This document shows, piece after piece, positions 1-10,184 of a DNA stretch of 64,000 nucleotides. The DNA is from an uncultured Bacteroides sp. (lineage in GTDB: Bacteria; Bacteroidota; Bacteroidia; Bacteroidales; Bacteroidaceae): assembly GCA_945607605.1 (NCBI GenBank), contig CALYZE010000001.1:62001-126000 (forward strand). Direction: 5' to 3'. A program made the translations under genes and the position numbers. The notes beneath the pieces were generated by a model that did not search any database, was not told the DNA's origin, and saw nothing but the letters and a program-made list of their open reading frames with translations. Positions within the stretch are counted from its first letter, which is position 1, and every line of letters starts with the position of its first letter.

Positions 1-11
1 AATGTGATAAA

Positions 12-2234
12 ATGGAGGATAATTCCGAAATAGCGCTTGCATGGAATTTTATTGAAAACACAGGCACTCATCTATTCTTGACCGGCAAAGCAGGAACCGG
101 TAAAACTACATTCCTGCGGAGACTGAAATCTAAGAGTCCGAAACGTATGGTTGTGCTTGCACCTACAGGAATTGCCGCTATCAATGCGGGTGGTGTAACC
201 ATTCATTCGTTTTTCCAATTACCTTTTGCTCCTTATGTGCCCGAAAGCTCATTTAGTACAAGCGGCACTGCACAATACCGTTTTAGGTTCGGAAAAGAGA
301 AAATCAACATCATTCGTAGCATCGATTTATTGGTGATTGATGAAATCAGTATGGTACGTGCTGATTTGCTGGACGCTATCGATGCGGTACTGAGACGTTA
401 CCGAGACCGTAACAAACCTTTTGGAGGCGTACAGTTGTTGATGATTGGTGATTTGCAACAACTATCTCCCGTAGTAAAAGACGAGGAGTGGCAGATGTTG
501 GGAAAATATTATGATACTCCTTATTTCTTTTCCAGTCAGGCCTTGAAACAAACAGAATATTGTACGCTCGAACTGAAAACCGTTTACCGCCAAAGCGACG
601 GAGCCTTTCTGGAACTCTTGAACCGTATTCGTGAGAATCGATGTGACGAAAGCGTGTTAAACTCTTTGAATCAGCGATATATGCCGGATTTTGAACCACA
701 GAAAGAAGAAGGATACATTCGCTTGGTGACGCATAATTATCAGGCACAACGCATAAATGACCGTGAGTTAGCCCAACTCCCCGGTCAATCTTTTGCTTTT
801 CGTGCGACGATTGAAGGCAAATTTCCTGAATATTCATATCCTACGGATGACGTGTTGGAGTTGAAAAAAGGAGCTCAGATTATGTTTGTAAAGAATGATA
901 CTTCCGGTGAGCACCGTTACTTTAACGGGATGATTGGTGAGGTTACGGACGTATCGTCAAGTTTTATAGAGGTGCGAAACAAGGACAGTGAACTTCCTTT
1001 CGTTCTGCAAGAAGAAGAGTGGGCCAATGCTAAATATGTGCTGGATGAAGAAACCAAAGAGATTACCGAAGAGATTGAAGGAGTCTTTCGGCAATATCCG
1101 GTCAAGTTGGCGTGGGCTATCACTATTCATAAAAGTCAGGGGCTGACTTTTGATCGGGCCATCATTGATGCCAGTGCCTCTTTTGCGCATGGGCAAACCT
1201 ATGTCGCATTAAGCCGTTGTAAAACACTGGAAGGATTAGTATTGAGTGCTCCCTTGTCGGCAAGAGCCATTATAAGTGACAGCGCGATTGATGCGTTTAC
1301 CAGCGAGGCACGACAAACTGAACCGGACGAGAAGCGCTTTCATTCTTTGCAGCAAGCTTACTTTCTGGAGTTGTTATCGGGACTTTTTGATCTTCTGCCA
1401 ATAGAACAGGCACTGAAACGGTATGTGCGTTTAGTGGATGAACATTTATATAAATTGTTTCCTAAACAGTTGGCTGCTTATAAAGCAGAGTTTGAACGAC
1501 TGCATGAGAAGGTTATCCTTGTGTCACAGAAGTTTAGTCTGCAATACACCCGCTTGATTGACGAATCGCAAGCGTACGCCACAGATGACAAATTGCAGCA
1601 GCGCATACACTCTGGCGCTGTTTATTTTCAAGAACAGTTGCAACCGTTGGAAATGGTGATGGGCAACGGCGTTAATTCTGACAATAAAGAGTTAAAGAAG
1701 AAGCTACGTGATGCGATGGAAGAATTGGAAAATCTGTTTGATATGAAAATGGATTTACTTCAGTTTGTACAAACAAATGGTTTTCATGTAACCGGATATT
1801 TGAAGCAGAAAGCACTTCTTTCTATTGACAGTTCGTCTTTGCAGAAAGGCAAAAGCAAATCAGCCTCCGGAAAATCAGGAAAGGAAGAGAAAAGAAAAGA
1901 TACGGAAGAGGATAGCAAGAAAAGAACACGGGAAAGAAAGCGAAGTACAGGCAATGCAGTGGAAGTGCCCTCGGATGTCCTTCATCCGGAACTTTATAAC
2001 CGGTTAGTGGCGTGGCGCAATGCGGAAGCGGCTCAATTAGGGCTACCAGTCTATGTCATCATTCAGCAGAAGGCCATTCTGGGCATCAGCAATTTGCTTC
2101 CTTCAGATAAAGCCATGCTGGTGCGTATTCCTTATTTCGGAAAGAAAGGTGCAGAGAAGTATGGAAATGTGATTCTCGAAATGGTACGGACCTATCAAAA
2201 AGAGAAAGGGCTGGCCGAGCCGGAATTGCTGTAG
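12..2234 (+). CDS. Pif1/RecD-like helicase with C-terminal HRDC domain
   Basis: 740-aa DNA helicase of superfamily 1. A Walker A motif GKAGTGKTT lies at residues 25-33, a Walker B-type VIDEISM near residue 107, and the late helicase motifs ITIHKSQG and YVALSRCK near residues 370 and 398, which is the order seen in Pif1/RecD-type 5'-3' helicases. A highly charged Lys/Glu/Ser linker (about 615-650) joins this core to a C-terminal HRDC-like domain (about 660-735), a nucleic-acid-binding module usually found in RecQ. The role is presumably ATP-driven unwinding in replication or repair; the substrate is not visible from sequence. The ATG at 12 follows an AT-rich stretch, and the window edge hides any upstream gene or promoter. 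Family assignment is firm, the cellular role is inferred. Confidence 0.88.
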   Translation: MEDNSEIALAWNFIENTGTHLFLTGKAGTGKTTFLRRLKSKSPKRMVVLAPTGIAAINAGGVTIHSFFQLPFAPYVPESSFSTSGTAQYRFRFGKEKINIIRSIDLLVIDEISMVRADLLDAIDAVLRRYRDRNKPFGGVQLLMIGDLQQLSPVVKDEEWQMLGKYYDTPYFFSSQALKQTEYCTLELKTVYRQSDGAFLELLNRIRENRCDESVLNSLNQRYMPDFEPQKEEGYIRLVTHNYQAQRINDRELAQLPGQSFAFRATIEGKFPEYSYPTDDVLELKKGAQIMFVKNDTSGEHRYFNGMIGEVTDVSSSFIEVRNKDSELPFVLQEEEWANAKYVLDEETKEITEEIEGVFRQYPVKLAWAITIHKSQGLTFDRAIIDASASFAHGQTYVALSRCKTLEGLVLSAPLSARAIISDSAIDAFTSEARQTEPDEKRFHSLQQAYFLELLSGLFDLLPIEQALKRYVRLVDEHLYKLFPKQLAAYKAEFERLHEKVILVSQKFSLQYTRLIDESQAYATDDKLQQRIHSGAVYFQEQLQPLEMVMGNGVNSDNKELKKKLRDAMEELENLFDMKMDLLQFVQTNGFHVTGYLKQKALLSIDSSSLQKGKSKSASGKSGKEEKRKDTEEDSKKRTRERKRSTGNAVEVPSDVLHPELYNRLVAWRNAEAAQLGLPVYVIIQQKAILGISNLLPSDKAMLVRIPYFGKKGAEKYGNVILEMVRTYQKEKGLAEPELL

Positions 2235-2325
2235 GTACTTTTCTCAGATTTCCTTCTTTAGGTTTTTCTTCCGCACAGAGGATATGCACTTCTCAGATCA
2301 GGCATTTATTGGGAGGTTGAGATAT

Positions 2326-3225
2326 TTAAAGTCCGAACATCCTTCTTATTCCTTCCTCTAAAGTGTGCGGTTGGTATCTCAATTCCCGGCGTGCTTTCTC
2401 GATGCTCAGCCCGCTAAAGTGAGGACGAGGGGTCTTCTCATTCATCTCCTTTGTAGTGACGGGGCGGATCAGTGTTCGATTCAATCCCAGCACATCTGCT
2501 ACTTGATGAGCTATGTCGGCAATGGTTAAGCAATCACTTCCGCAAATGTGATAAATTCCATTGTGATGATGATTGATTAATTTTTCTACTCCTTGCGACA
2601 CATCTCCTACGTAGGTGGGAGTACGCCATTGGTCGGATACCACAAAGACTTCCTCGTTATTTCGCAGTCTGTTGGCTACCAGTTGAAGGATATTTCCATG
2701 TTGTCCCGGCAGGGAAGCGCCATAGACTACCACAATCCGCACAATGGCATAATTCGTGCAAAGGGAAGCTATCTGTTTTTCACCCTCCAGTTTGGTATAG
2801 CCATAGTAGTTAACGGGATCCGGCGTATCTTCTTCCGAATATAGGCGATTGGTATTTCCACTGAATACAAAATCTGTGGAAAGATGAATGAGGCGGCTGT
2901 GATGTATCTGACAAAGCTCAGCCAGATGAGCCACAGCTGTGATATTGATTGCATCTGCTTCTTCGTGGTGAGTTTCACAGTAGTCCGGAACCGAAAGGGC
3001 CGAAGTATTAACTACCACATCGGGTTGCACGGTTTCAAACAGGGAGCTGACAGCTTCGTTGTCACAAATATCCGTACGAATAAAATGATAATCTGCGGAA
3101 CGGGGACAAATATCTTCATGTAGCGAACAGCCTGTGACCTGATAAGACTGATTTCGAGCTAAATCATCGAGAATTCTTCTTCCGGTAAAACCGTTGGCTC
3201 CTATAATCAATACTTTCTTTTTCAT
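2326..3225 (-). CDS. NAD(P)-dependent reductase, RmlD-like (extended SDR)
   Basis: 299-aa Rossmann-fold protein. The N-terminus carries a glycine-rich nucleotide-binding motif GANGFTGRRIL, and the catalytic Tyr-x-x-x-Lys is seen in YGYTKLEGE near the middle, as in dTDP-4-dehydrorhamnose reductase (RmlD). Length matches RmlD (about 290-300). No other rhamnose or nucleotide-sugar genes flank it, so the substrate cannot be stated; an orphan sugar-nucleotide reductase is the most likely reading. It lies 45 bp downstream of the small secreted-protein gene on the same strand and may share its transcript. ATG start at 3225. Confidence 0.82.
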   Translation of the reverse strand: MKKKVLIIGANGFTGRRILDDLARNQSYQVTGCSLHEDICPRSADYHFIRTDICDNEAVSSLFETVQPDVVVNTSALSVPDYCETHHEEADAINITAVAHLAELCQIHHSRLIHLSTDFVFSGNTNRLYSEEDTPDPVNYYGYTKLEGEKQIASLCTNYAIVRIVVVYGASLPGQHGNILQLVANRLRNNEEVFVVSDQWRTPTYVGDVSQGVEKLINHHHNGIYHICGSDCLTIADIAHQVADVLGLNRTLIRPVTTKEMNEKTPRPHFSGLSIEKARRELRYQPHTLEEGIRRMFGL

Positions 3226-3270
3226 CCTATGTTTCTATTTACTCTCAAATTCCTCCTTCGAAAGAGTTTC

Positions 3271-3867
3271 TTAATAGGGAGCATTTCTGCCTTGCTGCAC
3301 TTCAATACGTATTCCGAAGGCACCATTGGCTGATTTCATTTCGAATGCCCCTTTAAAATTATTCTTTTCCCAAGGAAGGGCAGAAGGGTTGGGCACTCTC
3401 CAGCCATCTTTATCATATTCTCCGTAGGTATGGATACGCATACCATTCTTCAGCCTGAAACTTCCCATCTGAAGGTTGTCGGTAGAACTCCAAAAGCTCG
3501 ACAAGCCAAAGGGGTTCGAACTGAAATAACGAGAGTTGCTGAGAGAAAATACATTTGAAAGTCCTTGTGAATACGTAACATTCGGATTCAATTGGAATAT
3601 GCGGCTATAATCTTTACTGGCATCCGGAATTTCTAATGTAAATTTGGGCAATCGCGGAGGTGCCACATTCATGCTATTCATGTCCAATAGAAAACCATCG
3701 TAGCTTTTCACACCATCCGGCAGAGGTTTCCCTTCCGGAAGAGCCGTCCCTTCCAGAGTCGCACCTTGAGGGATGGTTCCTATGGTGTCAGCTGATAGTT
3801 CATTTTGTGCACTGACGGATAGCAAGCCTATCCATAGAGTGACGATGCAGAAAAAGATTCGTTTCAT
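3271..3867 (-). CDS. Secreted protein of unknown function
   Basis: 198 aa with a clear signal peptide (positively charged start, hydrophobic run, cleavage expected after VSAQ at about residue 21). The mature part has a Pro- and Gly-rich stretch, then a region rich in Ser/Asn/Phe that looks like a beta-rich periplasmic or outer-membrane-associated protein; there is no lipobox Cys. I do not recognise the family. It is preceded by a Bacteroides-type promoter on the minus strand (-7 box at 3918-3925) and followed closely by the RmlD-like gene. The adjacent two-component system is a separate upstream unit on the same strand. Confidence 0.7.
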   Translation of the reverse strand: MKRIFFCIVTLWIGLLSVSAQNELSADTIGTIPQGATLEGTALPEGKPLPDGVKSYDGFLLDMNSMNVAPPRLPKFTLEIPDASKDYSRIFQLNPNVTYSQGLSNVFSLSNSRYFSSNPFGLSSFWSSTDNLQMGSFRLKNGMRIHTYGEYDKDGWRVPNPSALPWEKNNFKGAFEMKSANGAFGIRIEVQQGRNAPY

Positions 3868-3917
3868 ATCTTTGTTCCCTTTCTTAATTCGCGTTTATTA
3901 GGTCATAGCGAACCAAA

Positions 3918-3948
3918 CAAAGATACTTCTTTCCTTTCAGACTTGAAA
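3918..3948 (-). promoter_or_regulatory. Promoter for the 3867 gene
   Basis: Minus-strand TATCTTTG at 3918-3925 matches the Bacteroides -7 element TAnnTTTG. Nineteen bases upstream is TTTC (3945-3948), one mismatch from the -33 element TTTG. It would start a transcript about 45 nt ahead of the secreted-protein gene. Confidence 0.6.
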
Positions 3949-3997
3949 ATTTCTTTGTATTATTTCAATTTACTTATCAATCTGAAAGGTCGGAAAT

Positions 3998-4717
3998 TTA
4001 ACTTACGATCAATTTATATCCTATGCCTCGTATGTTGACAATGCGGATGCGCTCATCCAAAGATAATTTATGACGTAGCTTGGTGATGAATACGTGCAGA
4101 CTGCGGGAGTTAAAAAAGCTGTCATCTCCCCAAAGCTCGAGCAATACATTCTGAGTATGGACAACCTGGTTGCGATTTTCACACAATCGTTTCAAGATCT
4201 CCGATTCTCGGTGAGAGAGTTCGACTTCCGCATGAGCATGCAGAGAGGTGGCCATCTTTCCATACGTGAGCCGTTGCGTGATGGAATTGAAGCGGTAATC
4301 TCCGATTTCAAAGTGGGTGACCTCTCGTGGCTTCTCTTCTGTAAAGGAGAAAGCCTTGCCTGCCAACGCTTTGATGCGAATCATCAGTTCCTGCATGCCA
4401 AAAGGTTTCTTTAAGTAATCATTGGCACCGAGTTCAAATCCTTCTACTACATCATTGATGGTGGAACGGGCCGTAAGAAACAATACCGGAGTGCGTTTAT
4501 CTGTCTGCCGAATGCGACGTACCATTTCAAAACCATCCATACGTGGCATCATGACATCGGCTACCAAAACGTCGGGGCGGAGGTCGAAAAACATTCGAAG
4601 TCCTTCTTCACCGTCCGAGGCAGTATGTATCTTGAAATTCTGCCCTTCCAGAGTCTCTTTAATAATCATGGTGAGGGTCAGTTCATCTTCTACTAAGAGT
4701 ACGTTGATCTTATCCAT
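3998..4717 (-). CDS. OmpR-family response regulator
   Basis: 239 aa. Receiver domain (about 1-120) with the acidic pocket (VEDE), phosphoacceptor Asp in VADVMMPRMDG and the switch Lys in NDYLKKPF; a winged-helix Trans_reg_C domain fills the C-terminus, ending in VNIRGIGYKLIV. It follows the histidine kinase by a single base, so the two are co-transcribed, kinase first. It resembles the Bacteroides RprY type, but I cannot separate RprY from its paralogues by eye. If the kinase frameshift is real, the regulator has lost its dedicated sensor. The triple repeat at 6037-6097 is a candidate binding site (inference from spacing and location). Confidence 0.9.
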   Translation of the reverse strand: MDKINVLLVEDELTLTMIIKETLEGQNFKIHTASDGEEGLRMFFDLRPDVLVADVMMPRMDGFEMVRRIRQTDKRTPVLFLTARSTINDVVEGFELGANDYLKKPFGMQELMIRIKALAGKAFSFTEEKPREVTHFEIGDYRFNSITQRLTYGKMATSLHAHAEVELSHRESEILKRLCENRNQVVHTQNVLLELWGDDSFFNSRSLHVFITKLRHKLSLDERIRIVNIRGIGYKLIVS

Positions 4718-4718
4718 A

Positions 4719-5973
4719 TTATATCTTTACTGTAAATGTGCTTCCTTTTCCTACCTCGCTCTTCACTGATAGGCTGCCTCCATGCTGTTCCGTCAGGGTT
4801 TTGACATAGAATAATCCCAGTCCATAGCCTTTCACAGTGTGTAGATTGCCTGTAGGAACCCGATAGAACTTATCAAAGATGTGTGTTTGCTTCTCAGGAG
4901 AAATGCCGATGCCCCGGTCGGTAACGGAAATTTCGATAGACTCGTTTGATCCGGTGCAGAGGGTACGGCCATGTATGCTTATTTCCACTACTTCGGGTGA
5001 GTATTTGATGGCGTTATCTATCAGATTACTAAGTATATTGCTGAAGTGCGTGCGGTCGGCAAGAACCGACAGTTCTTTGGGTGTTATATCTACGGAGATA
5101 TGTACAGGTTTTTCGGCTTTCAGTTTATGTTGCTCAATAAGAGGCTCGAGTATTTCTTGTATGGAAAGCTCTTCCAGATGCAAACGGAAGGTCTTGCGGC
5201 GTTCCATGCTCATGGAAAGAATTTGCTCCACCAGTCCGCTAAGACGTTGCAATTGCTCCTGACAAATGTTCAAATACTTGTCTCGTTGCTCTTTCTCTTC
5301 TGCCTGGTTGAAGTTCAACAAGGCATCATTGGCAGCATACGCCACGGCGATGGGAGTTTTCAGTTCGTGAGTGATGTTATTGGTAAAATCACTTTTCATT
5401 TCTTCTAAAGTTTTCTGTTTCAAGATCGTATGGATAAGGAACCAGAAAGAGAAAGATAGAATCATCAGGATAATGAATGAAGTGACCAGAATGCCCGACA
5501 TTTGCCGCAACACCAACATACTGACAGGTTCCATGGAAAGACTGTAATATCGATGCGTATTCAAATCGAAAGAGTAGCTGTATGCCACGGCTTTAGGAGA
5601 AGGTGTATAGCCGATGGTACCGAAGACTGACAAGGTATCTGTAAATGCCAGAGACGAATCTGCGTGGTTGCCGTGATACAGATACAACAAGCGGTAGGGG
5701 CAATCAATGCCCCGATTGCGCAGCGAGGCAGTCAGCAGACTGTCATAAAGAGCTACATTGGGGTCGGCAATAATGTCCAGTCTCTTGCCGCAGTCTTTCC
5801 ACACGAATCATCATCTCATTATAATCACTCATGCGCATGGATTCGGTAATATCTCGTTCCAATTCGCTGTGCATGGTGTGATAAAGTCCCGTAAGCCAAT
5901 AGGTTTGGTAGGCAAAGATGCCCACTAAAGACAAGATGACCAGTAGGGCGATGTATTTCAGAGGTACTTTCAT
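4719..5973 (-). pseudogene. Sensor histidine kinase broken by a frameshift
   Basis: The gene is in two frames. The first part (5973 to 5743, ATG start) carries the N-terminal membrane helix and start of the periplasmic sensor. The second (to 4719) carries the rest: sensor loop, second helix near 5450-5510, H-box ITHELKTPIA, N-box NLIDNAIKYSP, G1 DRGIGIS and G2 GYGLGLF, all intact. Removing one base at about 5781 joins them as RLRQE-LDIIADPN and gives a 417-aa kinase of normal length. The overlap is 62 bp with no obvious slippery heptamer, so a real one-base insertion or a sequencing error is likelier than programmed frameshifting. A GTG at 5804 could start the second frame but would leave out the first helix. 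Operon with the response regulator. Confidence 0.8.
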
Positions 5974-6036
5974 CGTTATTTTCAGGTATTTATGTAGACA
6001 AAGATAAAAACTTATCCAATGCGCTGTGTCATACGG

Positions 6037-6097
6037 TAAGACTAAATAACACTTCTGATAAGACTCGATAACACTTGATAAGTTAGCGATAACACTG
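6037..6097. repeat. Three tandem ~20-bp repeats, candidate operator
   Basis: Three imperfect copies of TAAGACTnnATAACACTT start at 6037, 6059 and 6079, i.e. at 22- and 20-bp intervals, close to two helical turns. The third copy differs in its left half (TAAGTTAGCGATAACACT). They lie between the divergent histidine kinase and the outer membrane barrel gene. Direct repeats on one face of the helix fit an OmpR-family regulator site; the link to the neighbouring regulator is inference. Confidence 0.6.
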
Positions 6098-6183
6098 AGT
6101 TTCCTAAATTTTGTCGTATTTTGTCAGCGGAAAGAACACTTTCCCTTCATATAAATCAATGGTTACGCCTAAATAAAGAAAAC

Positions 6184-8331
6184 ATGAAACAAACACTTTT
6201 CCTATCTTTCGTCTGTTTATCTTTGAATATCAGTCTTTCAGCACAAGAAACGACGACCAATACGCCTATTTCCAAAGAGGATCGCATTCTCAGTGCCGAC
6301 AGCCTTATTACTACGGATGCTCGTTTGGATAGTCTTTATCAAACGCTCCCGGAAGTTATGATTATGGGAGAACGTCCCATTGTGAAGGCACAACAGGGCA
6401 AACTGGTGTACGATTTGCCACGTCTCATTCAAAACCTCCCTGTAGATAATGCATACGACGCTGTCAAAGAGCTTCCCGGTGTGACTGAGATGAACGGAGG
6501 ACTGCAATTGGCAGGACAAGCGGTTACGGTTATTTTAGACGGGAAGGTGACAACTCTGAGCATCGAACAACTCTACGCTTTGTTACGGAGCATTCCTGCC
6601 GAACGCATTGAAAAGGCAGAGGTCATGTACAATGCCCCTGCACGCTATCAGGTACGTGGGGCACTGATTAATATCACACTGAAACAAAGCATCAACGGAG
6701 TAGGCTCCTGGCAGGGAGAACTTTATGCCAAATACCTCCAGAAGCATACTGAAGCTTTTGAAGAACGCGCCAGTTTGCTTTACAACAAAAACAAATTCTC
6801 AGCCGATTTCCTTTACTCACATAGCCATGGTCGGAGGTATTCCGTTACCGATAAAGAGGCTGTACACTCTTTGGCAGACGGTTCAATCTATCCGATGAAT
6901 ACCTATGAGGTAGGGCATGCCCGTTCGCATACTCACAGCTTCCGAATAGGTACAGATTACAACTTTGCTCAAAACCATCAACTGAGTTTTGTGTATAACG
7001 GCCGATATCTCACTGCTCATAACCGGATAAATATTGCAGGAACGCAAGTGTCAACAACCCGTAGGAATAGTACGGATTGGCTGCACAACGGGCGTATCGA
7101 CTATCGTACTCCTTTTGGTTTGAAAGCCGGAGCGGAATTGACTTATTATCGTTCTCCATCCGACCAGTTACTACACAGCAGTATGTTGGATGAAAATCTG
7201 GACTTTTTTACTAAAGATTGTCAACGCATCAACCGTTGGAAGTTTTTTCTTGCCCAAGAGCATGAGTTGAAACATGGATGGGGACTCAATTATGGTCTTA
7301 TTTATACGACCAGTCTTGACAATAGTTTTCAGTATTATTATCATCCTGAAACCGGAGAACCGTATCCTTCTTCAGACGGTATCCATAACATGAAATCTCG
7401 TCGTCGTGAGCAAACATTGAATCTTTACGCAGGATTCAACAAAAGCTTTGGCGACAAACTGACACTGGATGCTTCACTGGCAGCGGAGCGCTATCAAAGT
7501 CCTGTTTGGAATCAATGGGACTGGTATCCGACCTTGAATCTCAACTATACTCCTGTGACCGGACATATCTTGCAGTTGGCTTTAAGCAGCGACAAGGACT
7601 ACCCTGAGTACTGGGCTGTGCAAGATGCAAATTCTTACTTTGGTGGAGGATATTCTGAAATACAGGGCAATCCGTTGTTAAAACCGGCCCAGAATTATCA
7701 ACTTCAGCTAACTTATATTTTGAAGAACAAATACATCTTTAGTGCCTGGTTCAATCATACCAAAGATTACTCGGTTCAGACGCTTTATCAATCTTCAGAA
7801 CGTCTGGTTGAAATTTATAAATTCATGAACTTTGACTTTAGGCAACAATCAGGTATACAAGCATCTGTACCGTTTAAGATAAAGGAATGGTTAAACTCTC
7901 GTCTTACACTGATTGGTTTATGGCATCACGAGAAAGATAGCGATTTTTGGGATATTCCTTTCAATCGTACACAGTATTATGGCATCGCTCAGATGAATAA
8001 CACCTTTACTCTTTCCACTACACCGGATCTAAAGTTGACATTGACCGGATTTATACACAGTAAAGCCATCCAGGGAATTTATGATTTGCCTACATCGGGC
8101 CATGTAAATATAGCTTTGCGCTACGGTTTCGCAAAGAACAAAGCGATTCTCAATCTTTACTGCAACGACCTCTTTGAGACTGGCCAGATTTCTCCGCGCA
8201 TCCGTTATCAAACGCAACACGTGACGAACCATTACAGTTGTTTCCGTGAGTTTGGCGTATCGCTTACGTATAAGTTTGGCGGCTACAAAGAGAAAAGTCG
8301 AGAAGATGTCGATATGTCACGATTTAAATAG
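6184..8331 (+). CDS. Outer membrane beta-barrel receptor (TonB-dependent type)
   Basis: 715 aa from the ATG at 6184, which starts directly with a signal peptide (cleavage near LSAQ, about residue 21); an in-frame TTG at 6121 would add an unlikely 21-residue leader. A plug-like region (about 55-165) holds ELPGV and the pattern VILDGK, VMYNAPARY and INITLK typical of the Bacteroidetes outer-membrane-beta-barrel family related to TonB receptors. The remainder is alternating aromatic barrel strands. There is no N-terminal carboxypeptidase-like domain and no SusD partner, so it is not a standard Sus pair; the ligand is unknown. It is divergent from the HK-RR pair across the triple repeat, suggesting control by that system (inference). 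Confidence 0.85.
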   Translation: MKQTLFLSFVCLSLNISLSAQETTTNTPISKEDRILSADSLITTDARLDSLYQTLPEVMIMGERPIVKAQQGKLVYDLPRLIQNLPVDNAYDAVKELPGVTEMNGGLQLAGQAVTVILDGKVTTLSIEQLYALLRSIPAERIEKAEVMYNAPARYQVRGALINITLKQSINGVGSWQGELYAKYLQKHTEAFEERASLLYNKNKFSADFLYSHSHGRRYSVTDKEAVHSLADGSIYPMNTYEVGHARSHTHSFRIGTDYNFAQNHQLSFVYNGRYLTAHNRINIAGTQVSTTRRNSTDWLHNGRIDYRTPFGLKAGAELTYYRSPSDQLLHSSMLDENLDFFTKDCQRINRWKFFLAQEHELKHGWGLNYGLIYTTSLDNSFQYYYHPETGEPYPSSDGIHNMKSRRREQTLNLYAGFNKSFGDKLTLDASLAAERYQSPVWNQWDWYPTLNLNYTPVTGHILQLALSSDKDYPEYWAVQDANSYFGGGYSEIQGNPLLKPAQNYQLQLTYILKNKYIFSAWFNHTKDYSVQTLYQSSERLVEIYKFMNFDFRQQSGIQASVPFKIKEWLNSRLTLIGLWHHEKDSDFWDIPFNRTQYYGIAQMNNTFTLSTTPDLKLTLTGFIHSKAIQGIYDLPTSGHVNIALRYGFAKNKAILNLYCNDLFETGQISPRIRYQTQHVTNHYSCFREFGVSLTYKFGGYKEKSREDVDMSRFK

Positions 8332-8361
8332 GGTACTGATAGAATAGTAGTGATTTTTTTG

Positions 8362-8369
8362 TACTTTTG
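8362..8369 (+). promoter_or_regulatory. -7 element upstream of fhs
   Basis: TACTTTTG fits TAnnTTTG, 44 bp before the fhs ATG. No TTTG is present at the expected -33 spacing, so this is a partial match. Confidence 0.45.
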
Positions 8370-8413
8370 CAACTTTAAAACGGATAAGTTGTTAGTATAT
8401 AAAAATACCCGCT

Positions 8414-10084
8414 ATGAAATCAGACATTGAAATTGCCCGCAGCATAGAGCTGAAGAAAATAAAGCAGGTTGCGGAAAGTGTAGGCATTCCACGTGATGAA
8501 GTGGAAAACTACGGACGATACATTGCTAAAATATCCGAACATCTGATTGATGAGGAAAAGATAAAGCAAAGTAACCTTATATTAGTGACAGCTATTACGG
8601 CAACAAAAGCCGGCATTGGCAAGACCACTGTATCTATAGGCCTGGCATTAGGACTGAACAAGATTGGCAAGAAAGCCATCGTTGCTTTGCGCGAACCCTC
8701 GCTGGGACCTTGTTTTGGCATGAAAGGGGGTGCAGCAGGTGGTGGATATGCCCAAGTGCTTCCGATGGAAAAAATCAACCTGCACTTTACCGGCGATTTT
8801 CATGCCATTACTTCTGCTCACAACATGATTTCGGCTCTGTTGGATAATTACATTTATCAGCATCGGTCAGACGGTTTCGGACTGGAAGAAAGACTCTGGA
8901 AACGTGTGTTGGATGTGAACGACCGTTCGCTGCGCAGCGTAGTGACAGGCTTAGGTCCACGTACCAATGGTATTGCCCAAGAATCGGGATTCGATATTAC
9001 TCCGGCATCTGAAATCATGGCTATTCTTTGCCTTGCCAAAGATATCGATGATTTACGTCGCCGCATCGAAAATATGATCCTCGGCTTTACTTATGATGGC
9101 AATCCGTTTACGGTAAAGGATTTGGGAATTGCCGGAGCCATCACCGTATTGTTGAAAGATGCCATTCATCCTAATTTAGTACAGACTACCGAAGGCACAG
9201 CTGCCTTTGTGCATGGCGGACCGTTTGCCAACATCGCGCACGGCTGTAACTCCATTCTTGCCACCAAGATGGCTATGACTTTCGGAGATTATGTGATAAC
9301 GGAGGCTGGATTCGGTGCAGACTTAGGTGCGGAAAAGTTCTACGACATCAAGTGCCGCAAGAGCGGACTGAGACCTAAATTGACCCTCATTGTAGCGACT
9401 GCCCAAGGATTGAAAATGCATGGAGGAGTGAGTCTTGATCGCATCAAAGAACCCAATATGGAAGGTTTGCGTGAAGGTTTTGGTAACCTTGATAAGCATA
9501 TTCGCAATCTTCGTTCGTTCGGACAAACCATCGTCGTGGCATTCAATCGTTTTGCCAGCGATACAGACGAAGAAGTAGAGGCTATTCGTCAGCATTGTGA
9601 AGAAGAAATGAATGTAGGCTTTGCAGTGAACAATGCTTTTGCAGAGGGTGGGGAAGGTGCTATTGACTTAGCCAACCTTGTGGTCAAAAAGATAGAAGAG
9701 AGTCCATCTGCTCCCTTGAAATTCGCTTACGAGGAAAATGATTCAGTGCAGCAAAAGATTGAGAAGGTGGCATGCAATTTATATGGAGCCAGTATAGTGA
9801 CTTACAGCAGTGAATCGCGTAAGATGATCAAGCTCATCGAAAAAATGGGAATCGCTCATTATCCTGTCTGTATTGCTAAAACTCAGTATTCTTTCTCTGC
9901 CGACCCCCAAATATACGGAGCTGTCAATAACTTCGAGTTCAATATTAAAGACATAGTAATCAATAACGGTGCTGAAATGATTGTGGCCATTGCAGGCGAA
10001 ATACTTCGCATGCCCGGATTACCTAAATCTCCACAAGCAGAACGTATTGATATAGTAGAAGGAGAGATTGAAGGACTTTCTTGA
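8414..10084 (+). CDS. fhs: Formate--tetrahydrofolate ligase
   Basis: 556 aa, the usual length of the family. It makes 10-formyl-THF from formate, THF and ATP. The P-loop-like [11 protein letters not shown] near residue 60-71, the glycine-rich [11 protein letters not shown] segment and the [14 protein letters not shown] motif are all hallmarks. Cytoplasmic, no targeting signal. It runs towards glyA, the other one-carbon gene, with a shared terminator between them; the two are neighbours but on opposite strands, so not an operon. Whether it runs towards formate assimilation or formate release cannot be told from sequence. Confidence 0.97.
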   Translation: MKSDIEIARSIELKKIKQVAESVGIPRDEVENYGRYIAKISEHLIDEEKIKQSNLILVTAITATKAGIGKTTVSIGLALGLNKIGKKAIVALREPSLGPCFGMKGGAAGGGYAQVLPMEKINLHFTGDFHAITSAHNMISALLDNYIYQHRSDGFGLEERLWKRVLDVNDRSLRSVVTGLGPRTNGIAQESGFDITPASEIMAILCLAKDIDDLRRRIENMILGFTYDGNPFTVKDLGIAGAITVLLKDAIHPNLVQTTEGTAAFVHGGPFANIAHGCNSILATKMAMTFGDYVITEAGFGADLGAEKFYDIKCRKSGLRPKLTLIVATAQGLKMHGGVSLDRIKEPNMEGLREGFGNLDKHIRNLRSFGQTIVVAFNRFASDTDEEVEAIRQHCEEEMNVGFAVNNAFAEGGEGAIDLANLVVKKIEESPSAPLKFAYEENDSVQQKIEKVACNLYGASIVTYSSESRKMIKLIEKMGIAHYPVCIAKTQYSFSADPQIYGAVNNFEFNIKDIVINNGAEMIVAIAGEILRMPGLPKSPQAERIDIVEGEIEGLS

Positions 10085-10114
10085 CCTAACACTCTCTGCG
10101 CAAAGAATAAAAAC

Positions 10115-10146
10115 GCCCCACAATCTTTTCACAAAGACGGTGGGGC
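10115..10146. terminator. Bidirectional terminator between fhs and glyA
   Basis: GCCCCAC (10115-10121) pairs with GTGGGGC (10140-10146) around an 18-nt loop, with A-rich sequence on the left and an AT-rich right flank, sited between the two convergent genes. Confidence 0.75.
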
Positions 10147-10184
10147 TAGAATTTAATATTTTAAAATAATTCAAAGAATTCTTT

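Noticed and set aside
6121..6183. Upstream TTG start for the outer membrane barrel
   Set aside because: It would bury the signal peptide 21 residues inside the protein; ATG at 6184 starts directly with it.
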